A DNA stretch of 64,000 nucleotides from Xenorhabdus ehlersii (lineage in GTDB: Bacteria; Pseudomonadota; Gammaproteobacteria; Enterobacterales; Enterobacteriaceae), in contig NZ_RAQI01000001.1 of NCBI RefSeq assembly GCF_003610465.1, forward strand, positions 868,001 to 932,000. Direction: 5' to 3'. This document shows positions 33,460 through 43,809 of this stretch, piece by piece. The position numbers and the translations under genes are program-made. The notes under the pieces were generated by a model. It saw only the letters and a list, made by a program, of their open reading frames with translations, was not told where the DNA came from and did not search any database. Within the stretch, counting starts at the first letter, position 1. The number at the start of each line of letters is the position of its first letter.

Positions 33460-34758
33460 ATGAGCCAAACTATTACACAAAAAATTCTTGCACGGGCAAG
33501 TGGGCGTGCGCAAGTCACTCCGGGTGAAGTGGTTTGGGCGAAAGTGGATATTCTGATGTCTCACGATCCCTGCACGCCAGGTGTAGCCAGCGTATTTAAA
33601 AAGGAGTTTGGGCAAGATGCAAAGATATGGGATCCTGAACGCTTTATTTTAATTCCAGACCATTTTGTCTATTCGGCTGACTCACAAGCTAACCAGAATA
33701 TTCGGGTGATGCGTGAATTTGCCGCTGAACAGAACATAAAATATTTTTATGATGTTGGGACACCCAATTATAAAGGTGTGTGCCATATAGGGCTTGCAGA
33801 GGGAGGACATATTCGCCCGGGTGAAGTGTTACTGGGCACAGATTCTCATACTGTAACTGCGGGGGCTTTTGGTGCATTTGCCATTGGGTTAGGGATTACT
33901 GACGCAGCTTATGCATTAGGTACGGGAGAAATTCCTCTTAAGGTGCCAACAACCATTAGGGTCAATTTTACCGGAACCAAGCCAGCCCATGTTTTGGCTA
34001 AGGACATGATTTTATCTGTATTGTCAGAGTTAACTGTCGATGGTGCAACCTATCAGGCTATAGAGTTTGGTGGTAACGTTATTGATGAGTTATCAGTAGA
34101 AGAGCGCATGACGATTTGCAATATGGTCGTTGAGTGTGGAGCTAAAAATGGCATTATGGTTCCCAATCAGGCGACTCTGGATTATTTAGCAGAAAGAAAT
34201 AATCTCCCGTTTGAAATTGTCTACCCTGACGAGGATGCACAATATAGCCGTGTGTTAAATATTGATGTTTCCACGATGCAGCCAAAGATTGCCAAACCCC
34301 ATTCTCCGGATAATGTCGTTTCCATTGAGCAGGTAGCCAATGTTGCCATTTCTCAGGCATATATTGGTTCTTGTACCGGGGGCAAGCTGGAGGATTTTGT
34401 TGCGGCAGCCCGCGTTATCAAAGGGCATAAAGTGATAATTCCAACTTATGCAGTACCTGCAACAAAAGAAGTTTTCCATAGAACGATTACGACCCAAATC
34501 GATGGCGTTTCTGTCTACCAGATTTTAAGCGATGCGGGAGTGAAACTTTCTTCTGAATCAGGGTGTGCCGCTTGTTGTGGTGGCCCGCCAGATACTTTTG
34601 GCCGCGTCAATGAGCCAATATCAGTCATATCCACCACCAATCGCAATTTTGTCGGCAGAATGGGGCATAAACGCGCCAATATTTATCTCGCTTCTCCTTA
34701 TTCTGTTGCCGCGGCTGCTATTACTGGTCAAATAACAAATCCTAAGGAGTTTTTATGA
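33460..34758 (+). CDS. LeuC/homoaconitase-like dehydratase large subunit (short type)
   Basis: Aconitase-superfamily large subunit of 432 aa. The [4Fe-4S] Cys ligands are seen in GSCTGGKLEDF and GCAACCGGPPD; LLGTDSHTVTAGAFGAFAIG and MSHDPCTPGVA complete the active site. The short length and sequence style fit the archaeal-type isopropylmalate/homoaconitate/dimethylmalate dehydratases more than the ~466-aa enterobacterial LeuC. ATG at 33460 with GGAGGG upstream was chosen over an upstream TTG-type start. It overlaps the small-subunit gene by four bases. Reaction: stereospecific isomerisation or hydration of a 2- or 3-hydroxy dicarboxylate; exact substrate not readable. Confidence 0.85.
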   Translation: MSQTITQKILARASGRAQVTPGEVVWAKVDILMSHDPCTPGVASVFKKEFGQDAKIWDPERFILIPDHFVYSADSQANQNIRVMREFAAEQNIKYFYDVGTPNYKGVCHIGLAEGGHIRPGEVLLGTDSHTVTAGAFGAFAIGLGITDAAYALGTGEIPLKVPTTIRVNFTGTKPAHVLAKDMILSVLSELTVDGATYQAIEFGGNVIDELSVEERMTICNMVVECGAKNGIMVPNQATLDYLAERNNLPFEIVYPDEDAQYSRVLNIDVSTMQPKIAKPHSPDNVVSIEQVANVAISQAYIGSCTGGKLEDFVAAARVIKGHKVIIPTYAVPATKEVFHRTITTQIDGVSVYQILSDAGVKLSSESGCAACCGGPPDTFGRVNEPISVISTTNRNFVGRMGHKRANIYLASPYSVAAAAITGQITNPKEFL

Positions 34759-35306
34759 GTGAGTTAAAGGAAAGTATCATTCGGGGTGAGGTTTATGTAT
34801 TGACCGATAATATTGATACTGACCAGATTCTTTCAGCGGAATATCTCAAGGTCAATCCTTCTACTCCTGAAGGATACGCTCAACTGGCTTCGCTGGCGAT
34901 GTGTGGATTACCGGAAGGTTCACTGCCTTTTATTGATGAATGCAAGGGAAAAGCGAAATACCCGATCATTGTGGCAGGGCAGAATTTTGGTTGTGGATCT
35001 TCACGTGAACATGCTGTGGCAGCCTTAGGTGCTTCAGGGGTGAAAGCGGTGCTTGCTCAATCTTATGCCCGTATATTCTTTCGAAATTGTGTATCAACTG
35101 GCCAGTTATTGCCCGTTGCAGCCCAAGAGCGCTTGTGTGACCAATTAGTCACGGGAGACAGTATTGAGATTGATATTGAAAACCAGACTGTCATTCTGTT
35201 GAAAAATGGTGAAAAATATCAAACCGATCCTATTGGTGAACTTGCCAATATTGTCTCTGCCGGAGGGCTATTTTCTTACGCCCGTGCTTCAGGCAGAATA
35301 AGATGA
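34755..35306 (+). CDS. LeuD-like dehydratase small subunit
   Basis: Swivelling domain subunit of 183 aa: VLTDNIDTDQILSAEYLKV, GQNFGCGSSREHAVAALGASGVKAVLAQSYARIFFRNC. The substrate-specificity loop after the N-terminal 'DNIDTDQI' differs from LeuD's YLK(S/T) region in usual leucine synthesis. It forms the active heterodimer with the preceding gene (ATGA-type overlap) and is ended by the terminator at 35313-35345. GGAG upstream within the large-subunit gene serves as ribosome site. Confidence 0.87.
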   Translation: MSELKESIIRGEVYVLTDNIDTDQILSAEYLKVNPSTPEGYAQLASLAMCGLPEGSLPFIDECKGKAKYPIIVAGQNFGCGSSREHAVAALGASGVKAVLAQSYARIFFRNCVSTGQLLPVAAQERLCDQLVTGDSIEIDIENQTVILLKNGEKYQTDPIGELANIVSAGGLFSYARASGRIR

Positions 35307-35312
35307 TATTGA

Positions 35313-35345
35313 AAACAGCCATCTTTTCTTAATAGATGGCTGTTT
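35313..35345 (+). terminator. Intrinsic terminator
   Basis: AAACAGCCATCT pairs perfectly with AGATGGCTGTTT, loop of nine, then AATTTAG. It separates the dehydratase genes from the oxygenase gene. Confidence 0.8.
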
Positions 35346-35495
35346 AATTTAGAAAAATTCTGGTGATAATTTTATTCTCTCTTGATTTATTTTTCCTTTT
35401 ATAAATTTTAATGTGATTAATTCACTTAAGATTTTTATAAGATATTGTTGGTAGTATAATGACATGTTTGGAATAATATTATTTGGAGGTTTAAA

Positions 35496-36503
35496 ATGAT
35501 TAGTGTTTACAAATTTGACAGGTTGGAAAACAAAGATATTTTTAATGCTCTTGATATAATTAATGTTAATCCTTATGAAAATTATATTAATTTTAAGCAT
35601 GAAGTTAGCAATCTTATTTTGTTGGGAAAAGTACCAAAGAAATTTGTAGAAGTATGTCATAAAATAAAAGATGAAAGACGACTATATGGTATTAATGCAC
35701 AGCTATTGAAAAATCTTCCTATTGATAGAGTTATTCCTGAATTCGATCAGGAAGACCCTGTGAATGATAAATACAGGAAGAAAACAACATTTATTGGAGA
35801 AAGCCTGTTAGAACTTTTCTCACAGTTAACTGATTCTCCTCTACTGGCTTACCAGACACGCAATAACGGTGATTTCTTTCATGATGTCTACGCCCATAAG
35901 AAATATTCTAATACACAAACGCAAAAAACTGATGGTGAACTCTATTTCCACAATGATCGTACCGCGCATCCTGTGAGAGCGGATTTTCTTAGTTTACTTG
36001 GTATGCGTTGTAGTGAACGAAATTTGATTTATACAGGTTATCTTGATGGCAAGGATATACTTTCTTACCTAAAGCCAGAATCGCAGCACTGGTTACGTCA
36101 ACCTTGGTATATGACTCCTTATGACGAATATTCAAGAGACTCTAACAAAAAACAAATTTACTCTGAAAAGCATATCATTCTTGAGAACATACATACTTTT
36201 CGTTACTACGATACCCGTACTACCTATTTATTAGATGCCCCTAAAGAAGCTATTGAGGCTCTTCTTGAATTGAAAATTGCTATCACTAAAGCAAAAAAGG
36301 AACATATTTCTATTAATAGCGGAGATTTATTTTCTTTTGCAAATCAGGATTCACTACATAATCGTGAAATTATCAAGGTTGTTGATAAAAATGCTGCGGA
36401 AAAGCGTTGGTTACTTAAAACATATAGTTTCAGAAATGAAGAGTGTTTAAATAAATATAGAGAATATTTTCATCCAGAAATATCTGGTCTTGTTCAGGAA
36501 TAA
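35496..36503 (+). CDS. TauD/clavaminate-synthase-like 2-oxoglutarate oxygenase
   Basis: Fe(II)/2-oxoglutarate oxygenase-like protein of 335 aa. HxD ligands are His152 and Asp154 in ELYFHNDRTAHPVRADFLSLLGMR; a distal His in DSLHNREII and an Arg in KRWLLKTYSFRN complete the typical set, resembling amino-acid hydroxylases such as AsnO and VioC. GGAGG lies seven bases upstream of the ATG and TATAAT at 35455. The sequence is AT-rich, unlike the core genes around it, suggesting transfer. A terminator precedes it, so it is transcribed separately, yet proximity to the LeuC/D-like genes suggests a shared pathway making an unusual amino or hydroxy acid. Substrate unknown. Confidence 0.8.
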   Translation: MISVYKFDRLENKDIFNALDIINVNPYENYINFKHEVSNLILLGKVPKKFVEVCHKIKDERRLYGINAQLLKNLPIDRVIPEFDQEDPVNDKYRKKTTFIGESLLELFSQLTDSPLLAYQTRNNGDFFHDVYAHKKYSNTQTQKTDGELYFHNDRTAHPVRADFLSLLGMRCSERNLIYTGYLDGKDILSYLKPESQHWLRQPWYMTPYDEYSRDSNKKQIYSEKHIILENIHTFRYYDTRTTYLLDAPKEAIEALLELKIAITKAKKEHISINSGDLFSFANQDSLHNREIIKVVDKNAAEKRWLLKTYSFRNEECLNKYREYFHPEISGLVQE

Positions 36504-36643
36504 TTATAATGTTTTCTAATATGAAATATTACCTTTATCTGGTAATGCTGTTTGATTAAGAGAGAACTAAGTAATGTGGGTAACTATGTGCACTGGTTAA
36601 AATATAGCTCTAAAAACAATATTCCCTCAGATTCTAACCAATA

Positions 36644-36675
36644 AAACTGCACCTTTTAATTTTTAGGTGCAGTTT
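36644..36675. terminator. Bidirectional terminator
   Basis: AAACTGCACCT and AGGTGCAGTTT form a perfect stem with T-rich flanks on both strands. It lies between the convergent oxygenase gene and hemW. Confidence 0.8.
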
Positions 36676-36693
36676 ATTTATAAGTTTATTTCT

Positions 36694-37824
36694 TCAAAGA
36701 AACAGCTCTAGTAAGGAATTCAGGAATAGTTTTCCGTGCTTGGTGATTTGCCAATGTGTATCGCTTTCAGTGATATAGCCTTTCGTCAGTGCCTCGTCAA
36801 TTTGTGGACGAATGACACTTTCCGATAATCCGGTGAAATCACTGAAATCCTGGCGTGGCATCGATTCCAGCAAGCGAAAACGGTTCATGAAAAATTCAAA
36901 TGGACGATCTCCATTATCCACCTGATTTTGCTGATCCAGATAATTCCCTTGCATATAACCGCGTGGATGTTTGGTTTTTACCGTACGGAGAATACGGCCA
37001 TCTGCAAACGAAATTTTGCCATGTGCTCCGCAACCAATCCCCAAATAATCACCGAAACGCCAGTAATTGAGATTATGCTGGCATTGATAACCGGGTTTGG
37101 CATAGGCCGAAGTTTCATATTGTTGATAACCCGCCTCTGTCAGTAATTGATGGCCTTGGGAAAAAATATCCCATAACGCATCATCATCCGGTAAGACCGG
37201 AGGGCGAGAACCGAAACTGGTATTGGGTTCAATCGTTAGTTGATACCAGGACAGGTGGGGGGGCGATAACTCAATAGCCTGACGTAAATCATTCAATGCT
37301 TCATTGAGTGTTTGGTTAGGCAGGCCATGCATCAAATCCAGATTGAAACTGCGTAATCCAAGCCCGTTAGCCAATTTAGCTGCCCGTTTGGCCTCTTCCG
37401 GGCCGTGGATACGCCCTAAACGGATAAGTTTATCTGAACCAAAACTTTGTACACCGATAGAAATGCGATTGATTCCCGCTTGCTGATAAGCACTGAAACG
37501 AGCAGCTTCAACGGTTCCCGGATTGGCTTCCATTGTAATCTCTGCTTGCGGAGAGAGTGGCAGTGAAGCCCTGACCCCATCAAGCAATCGTTGCATACCT
37601 TCGGCGCTTAACAGACTAGGGGTTCCTCCACCGATAAAAATCGTTGATACCTCACGATCACCAATCATTGGTAGATCCACATGCAAATCTGCCAATAGAT
37701 GATCAACATATTCCTGATGCGGTACATCCCCTTTTAAGGCATGTGAATTAAAGTCACAATAAGGGCATTTCTGCACGCACCACGGAATATGAATATAAAG
37801 ACTCAGAGGTGGCAACTTAAGCAT
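36694..37824 (-). CDS. hemW: Radical SAM protein HemW
   Basis: Oxygen-independent coproporphyrinogen-oxidase-like protein, now known as a heme chaperone in other bacteria. The 376-aa sequence has the radical-[14 protein letters not shown] motif (CxxxCxxC), [16 protein letters not shown] and a C-terminal HemN_C domain. Its start overlaps rdgB by eight bases, indicating an operon. Confidence 0.95.
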   Translation of the reverse strand: MLKLPPLSLYIHIPWCVQKCPYCDFNSHALKGDVPHQEYVDHLLADLHVDLPMIGDREVSTIFIGGGTPSLLSAEGMQRLLDGVRASLPLSPQAEITMEANPGTVEAARFSAYQQAGINRISIGVQSFGSDKLIRLGRIHGPEEAKRAAKLANGLGLRSFNLDLMHGLPNQTLNEALNDLRQAIELSPPHLSWYQLTIEPNTSFGSRPPVLPDDDALWDIFSQGHQLLTEAGYQQYETSAYAKPGYQCQHNLNYWRFGDYLGIGCGAHGKISFADGRILRTVKTKHPRGYMQGNYLDQQNQVDNGDRPFEFFMNRFRLLESMPRQDFSDFTGLSESVIRPQIDEALTKGYITESDTHWQITKHGKLFLNSLLELFL

Positions 37825-38416
37825 TACGCATGGCTTCCAATAACATTGCTAATGCTTTCCCACGGTGTGAAATGGCATTTTTTTGCTCACGAGTTAGCTC
37901 GGCGGCTGTACAGTTAAATTCAGGAGCATAAAAAACGGGATCATAACCAAAACCGCCTTTTCCAGCCGGTTCACGGGTAATCATGCCTGACCAGCGACCG
38001 TGATATACCAGAGGGGTAGGATCTTCTGCATGGCGTAGGAAGACCAGTACACAATTGAATTGAGCCTGACGCTGTTCATCAGGAACATCGCGCATGACTT
38101 GCAATAATTTTTCCAGGTTCTCCTGATCGGAGGCATTACTGCCTGCATAGCGAGCGGAATAAATACCTGGTGCACCACCTAATGCGTCAACCGATAACCC
38201 AGAATCGTCGGCAATCGCAGGTAAACCGGTCACTGCTGCGGCATGGCGAGCTTTGATGATTGCGTTTTCAATAAAAGTGAGACCTGTTTCATCGGCTGAA
38301 TCCACACCTAATGCGGTTTGAGCCACGATATCTAAGCCAAAATCAGCTAATAAATCAGCCAATTCACGTACTTTACCTGCATTTCCCGTGGCGAGAACAA
38401 CTTTTTGCATTGCCAT
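37817..38416 (-). CDS. rdgB: dITP/XTP pyrophosphatase
   Basis: Cleans non-canonical purine nucleoside triphosphates. [39 protein letters not shown] and the C-terminal SHRGKALAM motif are all present. 199 aa from ATG at 38416; an ATG two codons later would match E. coli exactly. Precedes hemW in the operon. Confidence 0.96.
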   Translation of the reverse strand: MAMQKVVLATGNAGKVRELADLLADFGLDIVAQTALGVDSADETGLTFIENAIIKARHAAAVTGLPAIADDSGLSVDALGGAPGIYSARYAGSNASDQENLEKLLQVMRDVPDEQRQAQFNCVLVFLRHAEDPTPLVYHGRWSGMITREPAGKGGFGYDPVFYAPEFNCTAAELTREQKNAISHRGKALAMLLEAMRNA

Positions 38417-38475
38417 TTATTTTATTAACCTGTATATCCAATTAATCTATGTATCTAATTGATCTGTTTATCTAA

Positions 38476-39039
38476 TTAACTTGCGAACATTGAAGCCAGC
38501 CACCCCATTACATCGTAGCGCAGGGCATTCAGTGCGTAGAGAATAAGAATGACAATCATGGCAGAGAAATCAAGGCCGCCCATAGAAGGGATAATGCGGC
38601 GGATAGGTGCCATTAGTGGTTCAGTTAATTGAATCAGGACATAATCCACAGGGTTGCGTCCTTGGCTGATCCAGCTTAATAACGCGCGGGCGATCACTAA
38701 CCAGAATACGAGCTTTCCGGCAGCAGTCAGTAACTCAATCACGCTAAACAAGAATATGGCACCAGAAGGGACTAAAAATTGCCCTGTGGCTAACCATATC
38801 GGCAACAAGATCTTGATAATAATCAGCAGGTAGGAGAGAAGTACGGACGCGGTATCAATGGGACCAATGGCAGGAATGACTCTGCGTAATGGGCGTACCA
38901 CAGGTTGGGTAATTTTAACGATAAATTGTGAGAATGGATTATAAAAATCACAACGTGCCCACTGCATCCAGACACGCAGTAGTAAAACGGCAATATATAA
39001 ATCCAGAATGGTGAAAAAGACGAAGTTTAAGAATTGCAT
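38476..39039 (-). CDS. yggT: YggT-family membrane protein
   Basis: Inner-membrane protein of 187 aa with two YGGT repeats (VWMQWARCDFYNPFSQFIVKIT ... PLRRVIP and SWISQGRNPVDYVLIQLT ... PIRRIIP). Hydrophobic segments flank each. Osmotic-stress and division links are reported for relatives. Lies between proC and rdgB as in other enterobacteria. Confidence 0.93.
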   Translation of the reverse strand: MQFLNFVFFTILDLYIAVLLLRVWMQWARCDFYNPFSQFIVKITQPVVRPLRRVIPAIGPIDTASVLLSYLLIIIKILLPIWLATGQFLVPSGAIFLFSVIELLTAAGKLVFWLVIARALLSWISQGRNPVDYVLIQLTEPLMAPIRRIIPSMGGLDFSAMIVILILYALNALRYDVMGWLASMFAS

Positions 39040-39071
39040 GTAGCAGCCCTGATTGAATTAAACCAATTGAA

Positions 39072-39893
39072 TTAAAATAATTTTTCCATTTCCTGTGCTC
39101 GGCGAATGGCTCCTTGCATGGCATTGGACACAATTTCAGGCAGCTTGCCTTCATAAAAAATGCGCAATGCTTCAGCCGTTGTACCGCCTTTAGATGTTAC
39201 CTGCTCACGCAGGATAGCAAAAGGAAGATCTTTTTGCGTTTCAGCAAGTTTAGCTGAACCTATGGCTGCTTGCAGGACAAGTTCTCTGGCCGTTTCACTG
39301 TCAAATCCCAGACGTTCCGCTTCTTGTTGCATCGATTCCATGAACAGGAAGAAATAAGCAGGGGCACTGCCTGCGATGGCGATAATATCGTTGATACCGT
39401 TTTCATCATTTACCCAGCTGACTTTCCCGACACTACTCATTAGCGATGCTGCAAAGTCGCGATCAGCTTGCCCGATATGCTCAGGCGCAAACAATCCACT
39501 CATCCCTTGCCCTACAAGCGAAGGGGTATTTGGCATAATGCGGATAATATTGAGATTATCCTGCAAGAGCGTATAAAAACGGGACACTGGAATACCAGCA
39601 GCAATAGAAATAACCAGTTTTCCACTGAAATCGACGTATGAGTGCAGTGATCCACAAACTTCTGCCATCATTTGCGGTTTAACCGCCAGAACGATGACAT
39701 TGGCTTCTTGTGCGTAACGAATATTATCGCCTTGACTATTAATGCCATATTCTTTTGCCAGCACATCACGGCGGGCGGTAGTTGGAGAACAGACAGTGAT
39801 AAGTTCGGCAGGATAACCTTTGCTGACTAAGCCGGCAATAATGGCATGAGCCATATTTCCTGCGCCAATAAAGGTGATTTTACGATTTTCCAT
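39072..39893 (-). CDS. proC: Pyrroline-5-carboxylate reductase
   Basis: Last step of proline synthesis. N-terminal dinucleotide motif FIGAGNMAHAIIAGL, VKPQM, the RIMPNTPSLVGQGMSGLF block and the C-terminal REQVTSKGGTTAEAL signature are present. 273 aa, usual length. Downstream of yggS in the operon. Confidence 0.96.
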   Translation of the reverse strand: MENRKITFIGAGNMAHAIIAGLVSKGYPAELITVCSPTTARRDVLAKEYGINSQGDNIRYAQEANVIVLAVKPQMMAEVCGSLHSYVDFSGKLVISIAAGIPVSRFYTLLQDNLNIIRIMPNTPSLVGQGMSGLFAPEHIGQADRDFAASLMSSVGKVSWVNDENGINDIIAIAGSAPAYFFLFMESMQQEAERLGFDSETARELVLQAAIGSAKLAETQKDLPFAILREQVTSKGGTTAEALRIFYEGKLPEIVSNAMQGAIRRAQEMEKLF

Positions 39894-39958
39894 TAGATAA
39901 TCTCGTCTATTAATCAGTTAATTTAAGGTATTGAATCAGGTGATTTTCATTTTCTATA

Positions 39959-40654
39959 TTAAGACTTGTACTGACGGGCACCGAATATTGCCATTCCAAT
40001 CCGAACTAGTGTAGAACCACAAGTAATAGCGGCTTCCATATCATCCGTCATGCCCATTGATAGTGTATCAGCTTGGGGATATTGCGCTTTTAGCTTAATC
40101 AATGCTTGTTCCATTTGGCGAAAAATGGCAATTTGGCGTTCAAAGTTGTTTTCCGGTGCAGGTATTGCCATCAATCCGCGCAATACCAGATTAGGCAATC
40201 CATTAATAGTTGCAGCCAATTCGGTTAACTCTTCCAACAAAATGCCTGATTTGCTCTCTTCTCCACTGATATTAATCTGGATCAGAATATTAAGAGGCGG
40301 CATGTTTTCAGGACGTTGCTCGCTTAAACGTTGGGCGATTTTTACTCTGTCAACGGTATGACACCAATCAAAATTTTCTGCAACCAAACGACTCTTGTTC
40401 GATTGTAATGGGCCAATAAAGTGCCACACTAAATCGTCACGGTTAGTAAAGTATTGGATCTTTTCAACCCCTTCCTGCACGTAATTCTCACCAAATTCCC
40501 GCTGGCCATTGGCTATGGCTTCTGCGATGGCATCCACAGGTTTGGTTTTACTGACTGCAAGCAAAGTAATTTCTTCTGAAGAACGTCCGCATTTTTGCGC
40601 TGCAAGTGTCATGCGGTTCCTGACATCGTGAAGATTTTGTTCGATATTGTTCAT
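39959..40654 (-). CDS. yggS: PLP homeostasis protein YggS (PLPBP)
   Basis: Pyridoxal-phosphate-binding barrel without known enzyme activity, 231 aa from ATG at 40654. PLP Lys lies in LLAVSKTKPVDAIAEA; HFIGPLQSNKSR and LSMGMTDDMEAAI follow. The frame extends upstream but that part resembles no relative. The start is only 22 bases from the divergent yggR start. Confidence 0.95.
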   Translation of the reverse strand: MNNIEQNLHDVRNRMTLAAQKCGRSSEEITLLAVSKTKPVDAIAEAIANGQREFGENYVQEGVEKIQYFTNRDDLVWHFIGPLQSNKSRLVAENFDWCHTVDRVKIAQRLSEQRPENMPPLNILIQINISGEESKSGILLEELTELAATINGLPNLVLRGLMAIPAPENNFERQIAIFRQMEQALIKLKAQYPQADTLSMGMTDDMEAAITCGSTLVRIGMAIFGARQYKS

Positions 40655-40676
40655 AATTGACTCAGGAGATAAAAAA

Positions 40677-41675
40677 ATGAATATGGAAAAATGGGTGTCC
40701 CTTAGTGTAAAGCATAATGCTTCCGATCTGCATCTTTGTGTCGGGCAAGTTCCGGTTTTGCGTATCAATGGTGTGTTATACCCACAGAGACAATATGAGG
40801 AAATTCAACCTAATACCCTTATAACATGGAGTGAAGAAATATTATCGGATGCGCAGAAACAGCAGTTACATAAGCACGGTCATGTCGATTTTGTGGTAAC
40901 AATGCCAGATAAACAGCGACTCAGGGGAAATCTATTCTATCAACAATCTCATTTATCATTGGTATTGCGATTGATTGAGAATAAATGCCCGACATTGGAA
41001 CAACTCTATGCGCCTGACATCATCCAGCACCTTACCTTGCAGGAGATGAGTGGATTGATATTAGTGACAGGTGCGACAGGAAGCGGTAAGTCTACTACGC
41101 TGTCAGCTATGATTAATGCTTTGAATAGCCATGTTTGTAAGCACATCATTATGTTGGAAGATCCAATAGAATTTGTTCACCGAAGCCGAAATTGTTTGAT
41201 ACAGCAAAGGCAGATTGGTAAAGATGTCGAGGATTATCAAACGGCATTGAAAGGAGCATTACGCCAAGATCCAGATGTGATCCTGCTGGGAGAATTACGG
41301 GATAAGGAGACGATCAGGTTGGCTTTGACAGCGGCTGAAACGGGGCACTTGGTTTTGTCAACGCTGCATACCCGTGGTGCAATTCAGGCGATAGATCGTC
41401 TGGTTGATGTTTTTTCCGCAGAAGAAAAAGGTTGGATTTGTAGCCAGCTGGCCGGAAGTTTAAAGGCAGTTATTTCTCAGCAATTGCTTCCTGCTAAAGA
41501 TGGTGGAAGAGTAGCTATTTATGAAGTTTTGGTCATCAATCAGGCTGTTAGTCATTTGGTAAGAGAAGGCAAGAATCATCAAATAGCATCATTAATGCAG
41601 ACTGGTGCTGCTTGCGGTATGCAAACTTACGAGCAAAGCCGAAAACAACGCAATTCGTTGGGGTTGCTGGGATAA
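40677..41675 (+). CDS. PilT-like ATPase YggR
   Basis: Type IV pilus retraction-type ATPase of 332 aa. N-terminal domain ASDLHLCVGQVPVLRINGVL, Walker A GATGSGKST, Walker B-like QDPDVILLGELRD and HxxTAE/TLHTRGAIQAIDR boxes. AGGAGA upstream supports ATG at 40677. It is the E. coli yggR counterpart by position; no pilus assembly genes lie next to it, but a prepilin-peptidase-like gene is at 44904. Confidence 0.9.
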   Translation: MNMEKWVSLSVKHNASDLHLCVGQVPVLRINGVLYPQRQYEEIQPNTLITWSEEILSDAQKQQLHKHGHVDFVVTMPDKQRLRGNLFYQQSHLSLVLRLIENKCPTLEQLYAPDIIQHLTLQEMSGLILVTGATGSGKSTTLSAMINALNSHVCKHIIMLEDPIEFVHRSRNCLIQQRQIGKDVEDYQTALKGALRQDPDVILLGELRDKETIRLALTAAETGHLVLSTLHTRGAIQAIDRLVDVFSAEEKGWICSQLAGSLKAVISQQLLPAKDGGRVAIYEVLVINQAVSHLVREGKNHQIASLMQTGAACGMQTYEQSRKQRNSLGLLG

Positions 41676-41747
41676 ACTGCTTACGGTAATAGCCATGCCT
41701 AATGGTGAGTATGGCTATTACGGATATTGCTATTATAAATATTGTTA

Positions 41748-42170
41748 TTATTGATATTGCTGTTCAAACCAGCTTTCCAGGATAATAACAGCGGAAGTGG
41801 CATCAACCTTACTTTTATTCAGTGCTTTATAGCCACCGTGATCAAAAAGGTGAGAGCGTGCTTCCACGGTAGTTAATCGTTCATCATGCAGTTCAATTTG
41901 TACCCCGAAACGGCCATGTATGCGATTGGCGAACTTACGGGCTTGTGCGGTGACAAGTTGTTCTGTGCCATCCATATTGAGTGGCAGACCAACAATAACC
42001 AGATCGGGTTGCCACTCTTTAAGTAATTTTCCAATAAGCTCCCAATTAGGGGAACCTTCGTTGGCTTTGAAGGAGGTTAATGCTCTGGCCGTGCCTGTGA
42101 TTTCTTGCCCGATGGCAGCTCCAATACTGCGAGTTCCAAAATCAAAAGCGATGATTGTACGGTTTTTCAT
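41748..42170 (-). CDS. yqgF: Holliday junction resolvase-like YqgF/RuvX
   Basis: RNase H-fold protein of 140 aa, reported role in 16S rRNA 5' processing. [37 protein letters not shown] and [14 protein letters not shown] give the catalytic acid positions. Overlaps the yqgE stop by one base. Confidence 0.95.
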   Translation of the reverse strand: MKNRTIIAFDFGTRSIGAAIGQEITGTARALTSFKANEGSPNWELIGKLLKEWQPDLVIVGLPLNMDGTEQLVTAQARKFANRIHGRFGVQIELHDERLTTVEARSHLFDHGGYKALNKSKVDATSAVIILESWFEQQYQ

Positions 42171-42733
42171 CAGGCGTGTCCTGCTTGTGATGAGAGATTG
42201 TAAATATTAACCCCCAGTAAAGAAGCCGCTTCATGCCAGCGGGTAGCAATAGGAGTATCAAAAATGATGGAAGGTTCAGCGCTGACAGTAAGCCAACTGT
42301 TTTCCATAACTTCCCTTTCCAACTGACCAGCTTCCCAGCTTGAGTATCCAAGGGTCATTAAAACATTTTTCGGTTGGCGCGATGTGCCCAGAGCTTCCAG
42401 CATATCTTTGGATGTCGTGATCATGGTGTGTTCAGAGATCTGAATACTGGAACTGAAACCTGATTGCGGCGTATGCAAAATAAAACCGTGCTCTTCAGAC
42501 AGAGGACCACCCGCCATCACTGGCCGGTTGAGATTGATCGTACTGTCTCTATCTTTAGGAGTGATATCTAATTTTTGTAAGATACTTTGGATAGAAACTC
42601 GGTCTATTGGCTTATTGATAATTAATCCCATTGCCCCGTTTTGATCATGTTCGCAGATATAAACCACGGAACGATTGAAATAAGGATCAGAGAGAGAAGG
42701 CATGGCAATAAGAAAATGATGCTGTAGATTCAT
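42170..42733 (-). CDS. yqgE: YqgE/AlgH-family protein
   Basis: Conserved 187-aa protein: [67 protein letters not shown] at 42733 is the family start; upstream frame is ignored. Function not settled. Cotranscribed with yqgF and gshB. Confidence 0.94.
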   Translation of the reverse strand: MNLQHHFLIAMPSLSDPYFNRSVVYICEHDQNGAMGLIINKPIDRVSIQSILQKLDITPKDRDSTINLNRPVMAGGPLSEEHGFILHTPQSGFSSSIQISEHTMITTSKDMLEALGTSRQPKNVLMTLGYSSWEAGQLEREVMENSWLTVSAEPSIIFDTPIATRWHEAASLLGVNIYNLSSQAGHA

Positions 42734-42840
42734 GTGTTTTCTGATAATTATTTTGGCAATATAAGAATGACTGGCCCACAGTATGTGGGCTCTTATTATA
42801 AATGGCAAATATTGTCAGGAAACGAACGTTGTTTGGCCTG

Positions 42841-43800
42841 TTATGCTATCTGTTTTTCCAATCGTTTTTCGATAGCATCCATCAGTATGCCGGTAATGGA
42901 GATGTCTGGGAATGCCGCTTCTATTTCACGTACACAGGTTGGGCTGGTCACGTTGATTTCAGTTAAACGGTCGCCAATGATATCCAACCCAACAAAAATT
43001 AATCCTTTTTCTTTTAATACCGGAGCAACTGCACGGGCAATTGCCCAATCGCTTTCTGACAATGGGCGTGCTTCTCCACGACCACCTGCCGCCAGATTAC
43101 CACGGGTTTCTCCTTGAGCAGGGATACGGGCAAGGCAATAAGGTACAGGTTCACCATCAACAACCAGTACGCGTTTATCTCCATCTTTAATGGCAGGCAG
43201 AAAATTTTGTGCCATGCAATAACGAGTGCCATGTTCAGTCAGCGTTTCAATAATAACGCCGACATTGGCGTCATCTTTTTTCAGACGGAAGATGGAAGCG
43301 CCCCCCATACCATCCAAAGGTTTAAAAATAACATCGCTATGTTTTTGGTGGAACTCGCGTAATTTTTTGGCACTGCGGGTGACTAGCGTATCGGGTGTCC
43401 ATTCCGGGAACCAGGCAGTAAACAGCTTTTCGTTACAGTCGCGCAGGCTTTGGGGCTTATTAACGATCAGGCTGCCTTTGACTTCTGCTCTTTCCAGAAT
43501 ATAGGTTGCATAGATGTATTCAGTATCAAAAGGTGGATCTTTGCGCATCAAAATAACTTGCAAAGTATCGAGAGCGATTTCCTGCTCACTGCCAAGCTGA
43601 TACCACTGTTGGGGATTTTCTTCTACCGTGAGCAAACGTGTATGAGCGCGAGCCTCTCCTTGATGCAGATAGAGATCATGCATTTCCATATAATGGATTT
43701 CCCATCCGCGTTTTTGTGCTTCCAGCAGCATGGCAAAACTAGTGTCTTTCTTGATGTTGATGGATGAAATAGGGTCCATCACAATACCGAGCTTGATCAT
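42841..43800 (-). CDS. gshB: Glutathione synthetase
   Basis: ATP-dependent joining of gamma-Glu-Cys and Gly. 319 aa with MDPISSINIKKDTSFAML, the ATP-grasp DVIFKPLDGMGGASIF, and NVTSPTCVREIEA. Located between rsmE and yqgE as in other enterobacteria. Confidence 0.97.
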   Translation of the reverse strand: MIKLGIVMDPISSINIKKDTSFAMLLEAQKRGWEIHYMEMHDLYLHQGEARAHTRLLTVEENPQQWYQLGSEQEIALDTLQVILMRKDPPFDTEYIYATYILERAEVKGSLIVNKPQSLRDCNEKLFTAWFPEWTPDTLVTRSAKKLREFHQKHSDVIFKPLDGMGGASIFRLKKDDANVGVIIETLTEHGTRYCMAQNFLPAIKDGDKRVLVVDGEPVPYCLARIPAQGETRGNLAAGGRGEARPLSESDWAIARAVAPVLKEKGLIFVGLDIIGDRLTEINVTSPTCVREIEAAFPDISITGILMDAIEKRLEKQIA

Positions 43801-43809
43801 TTTTTCTCC

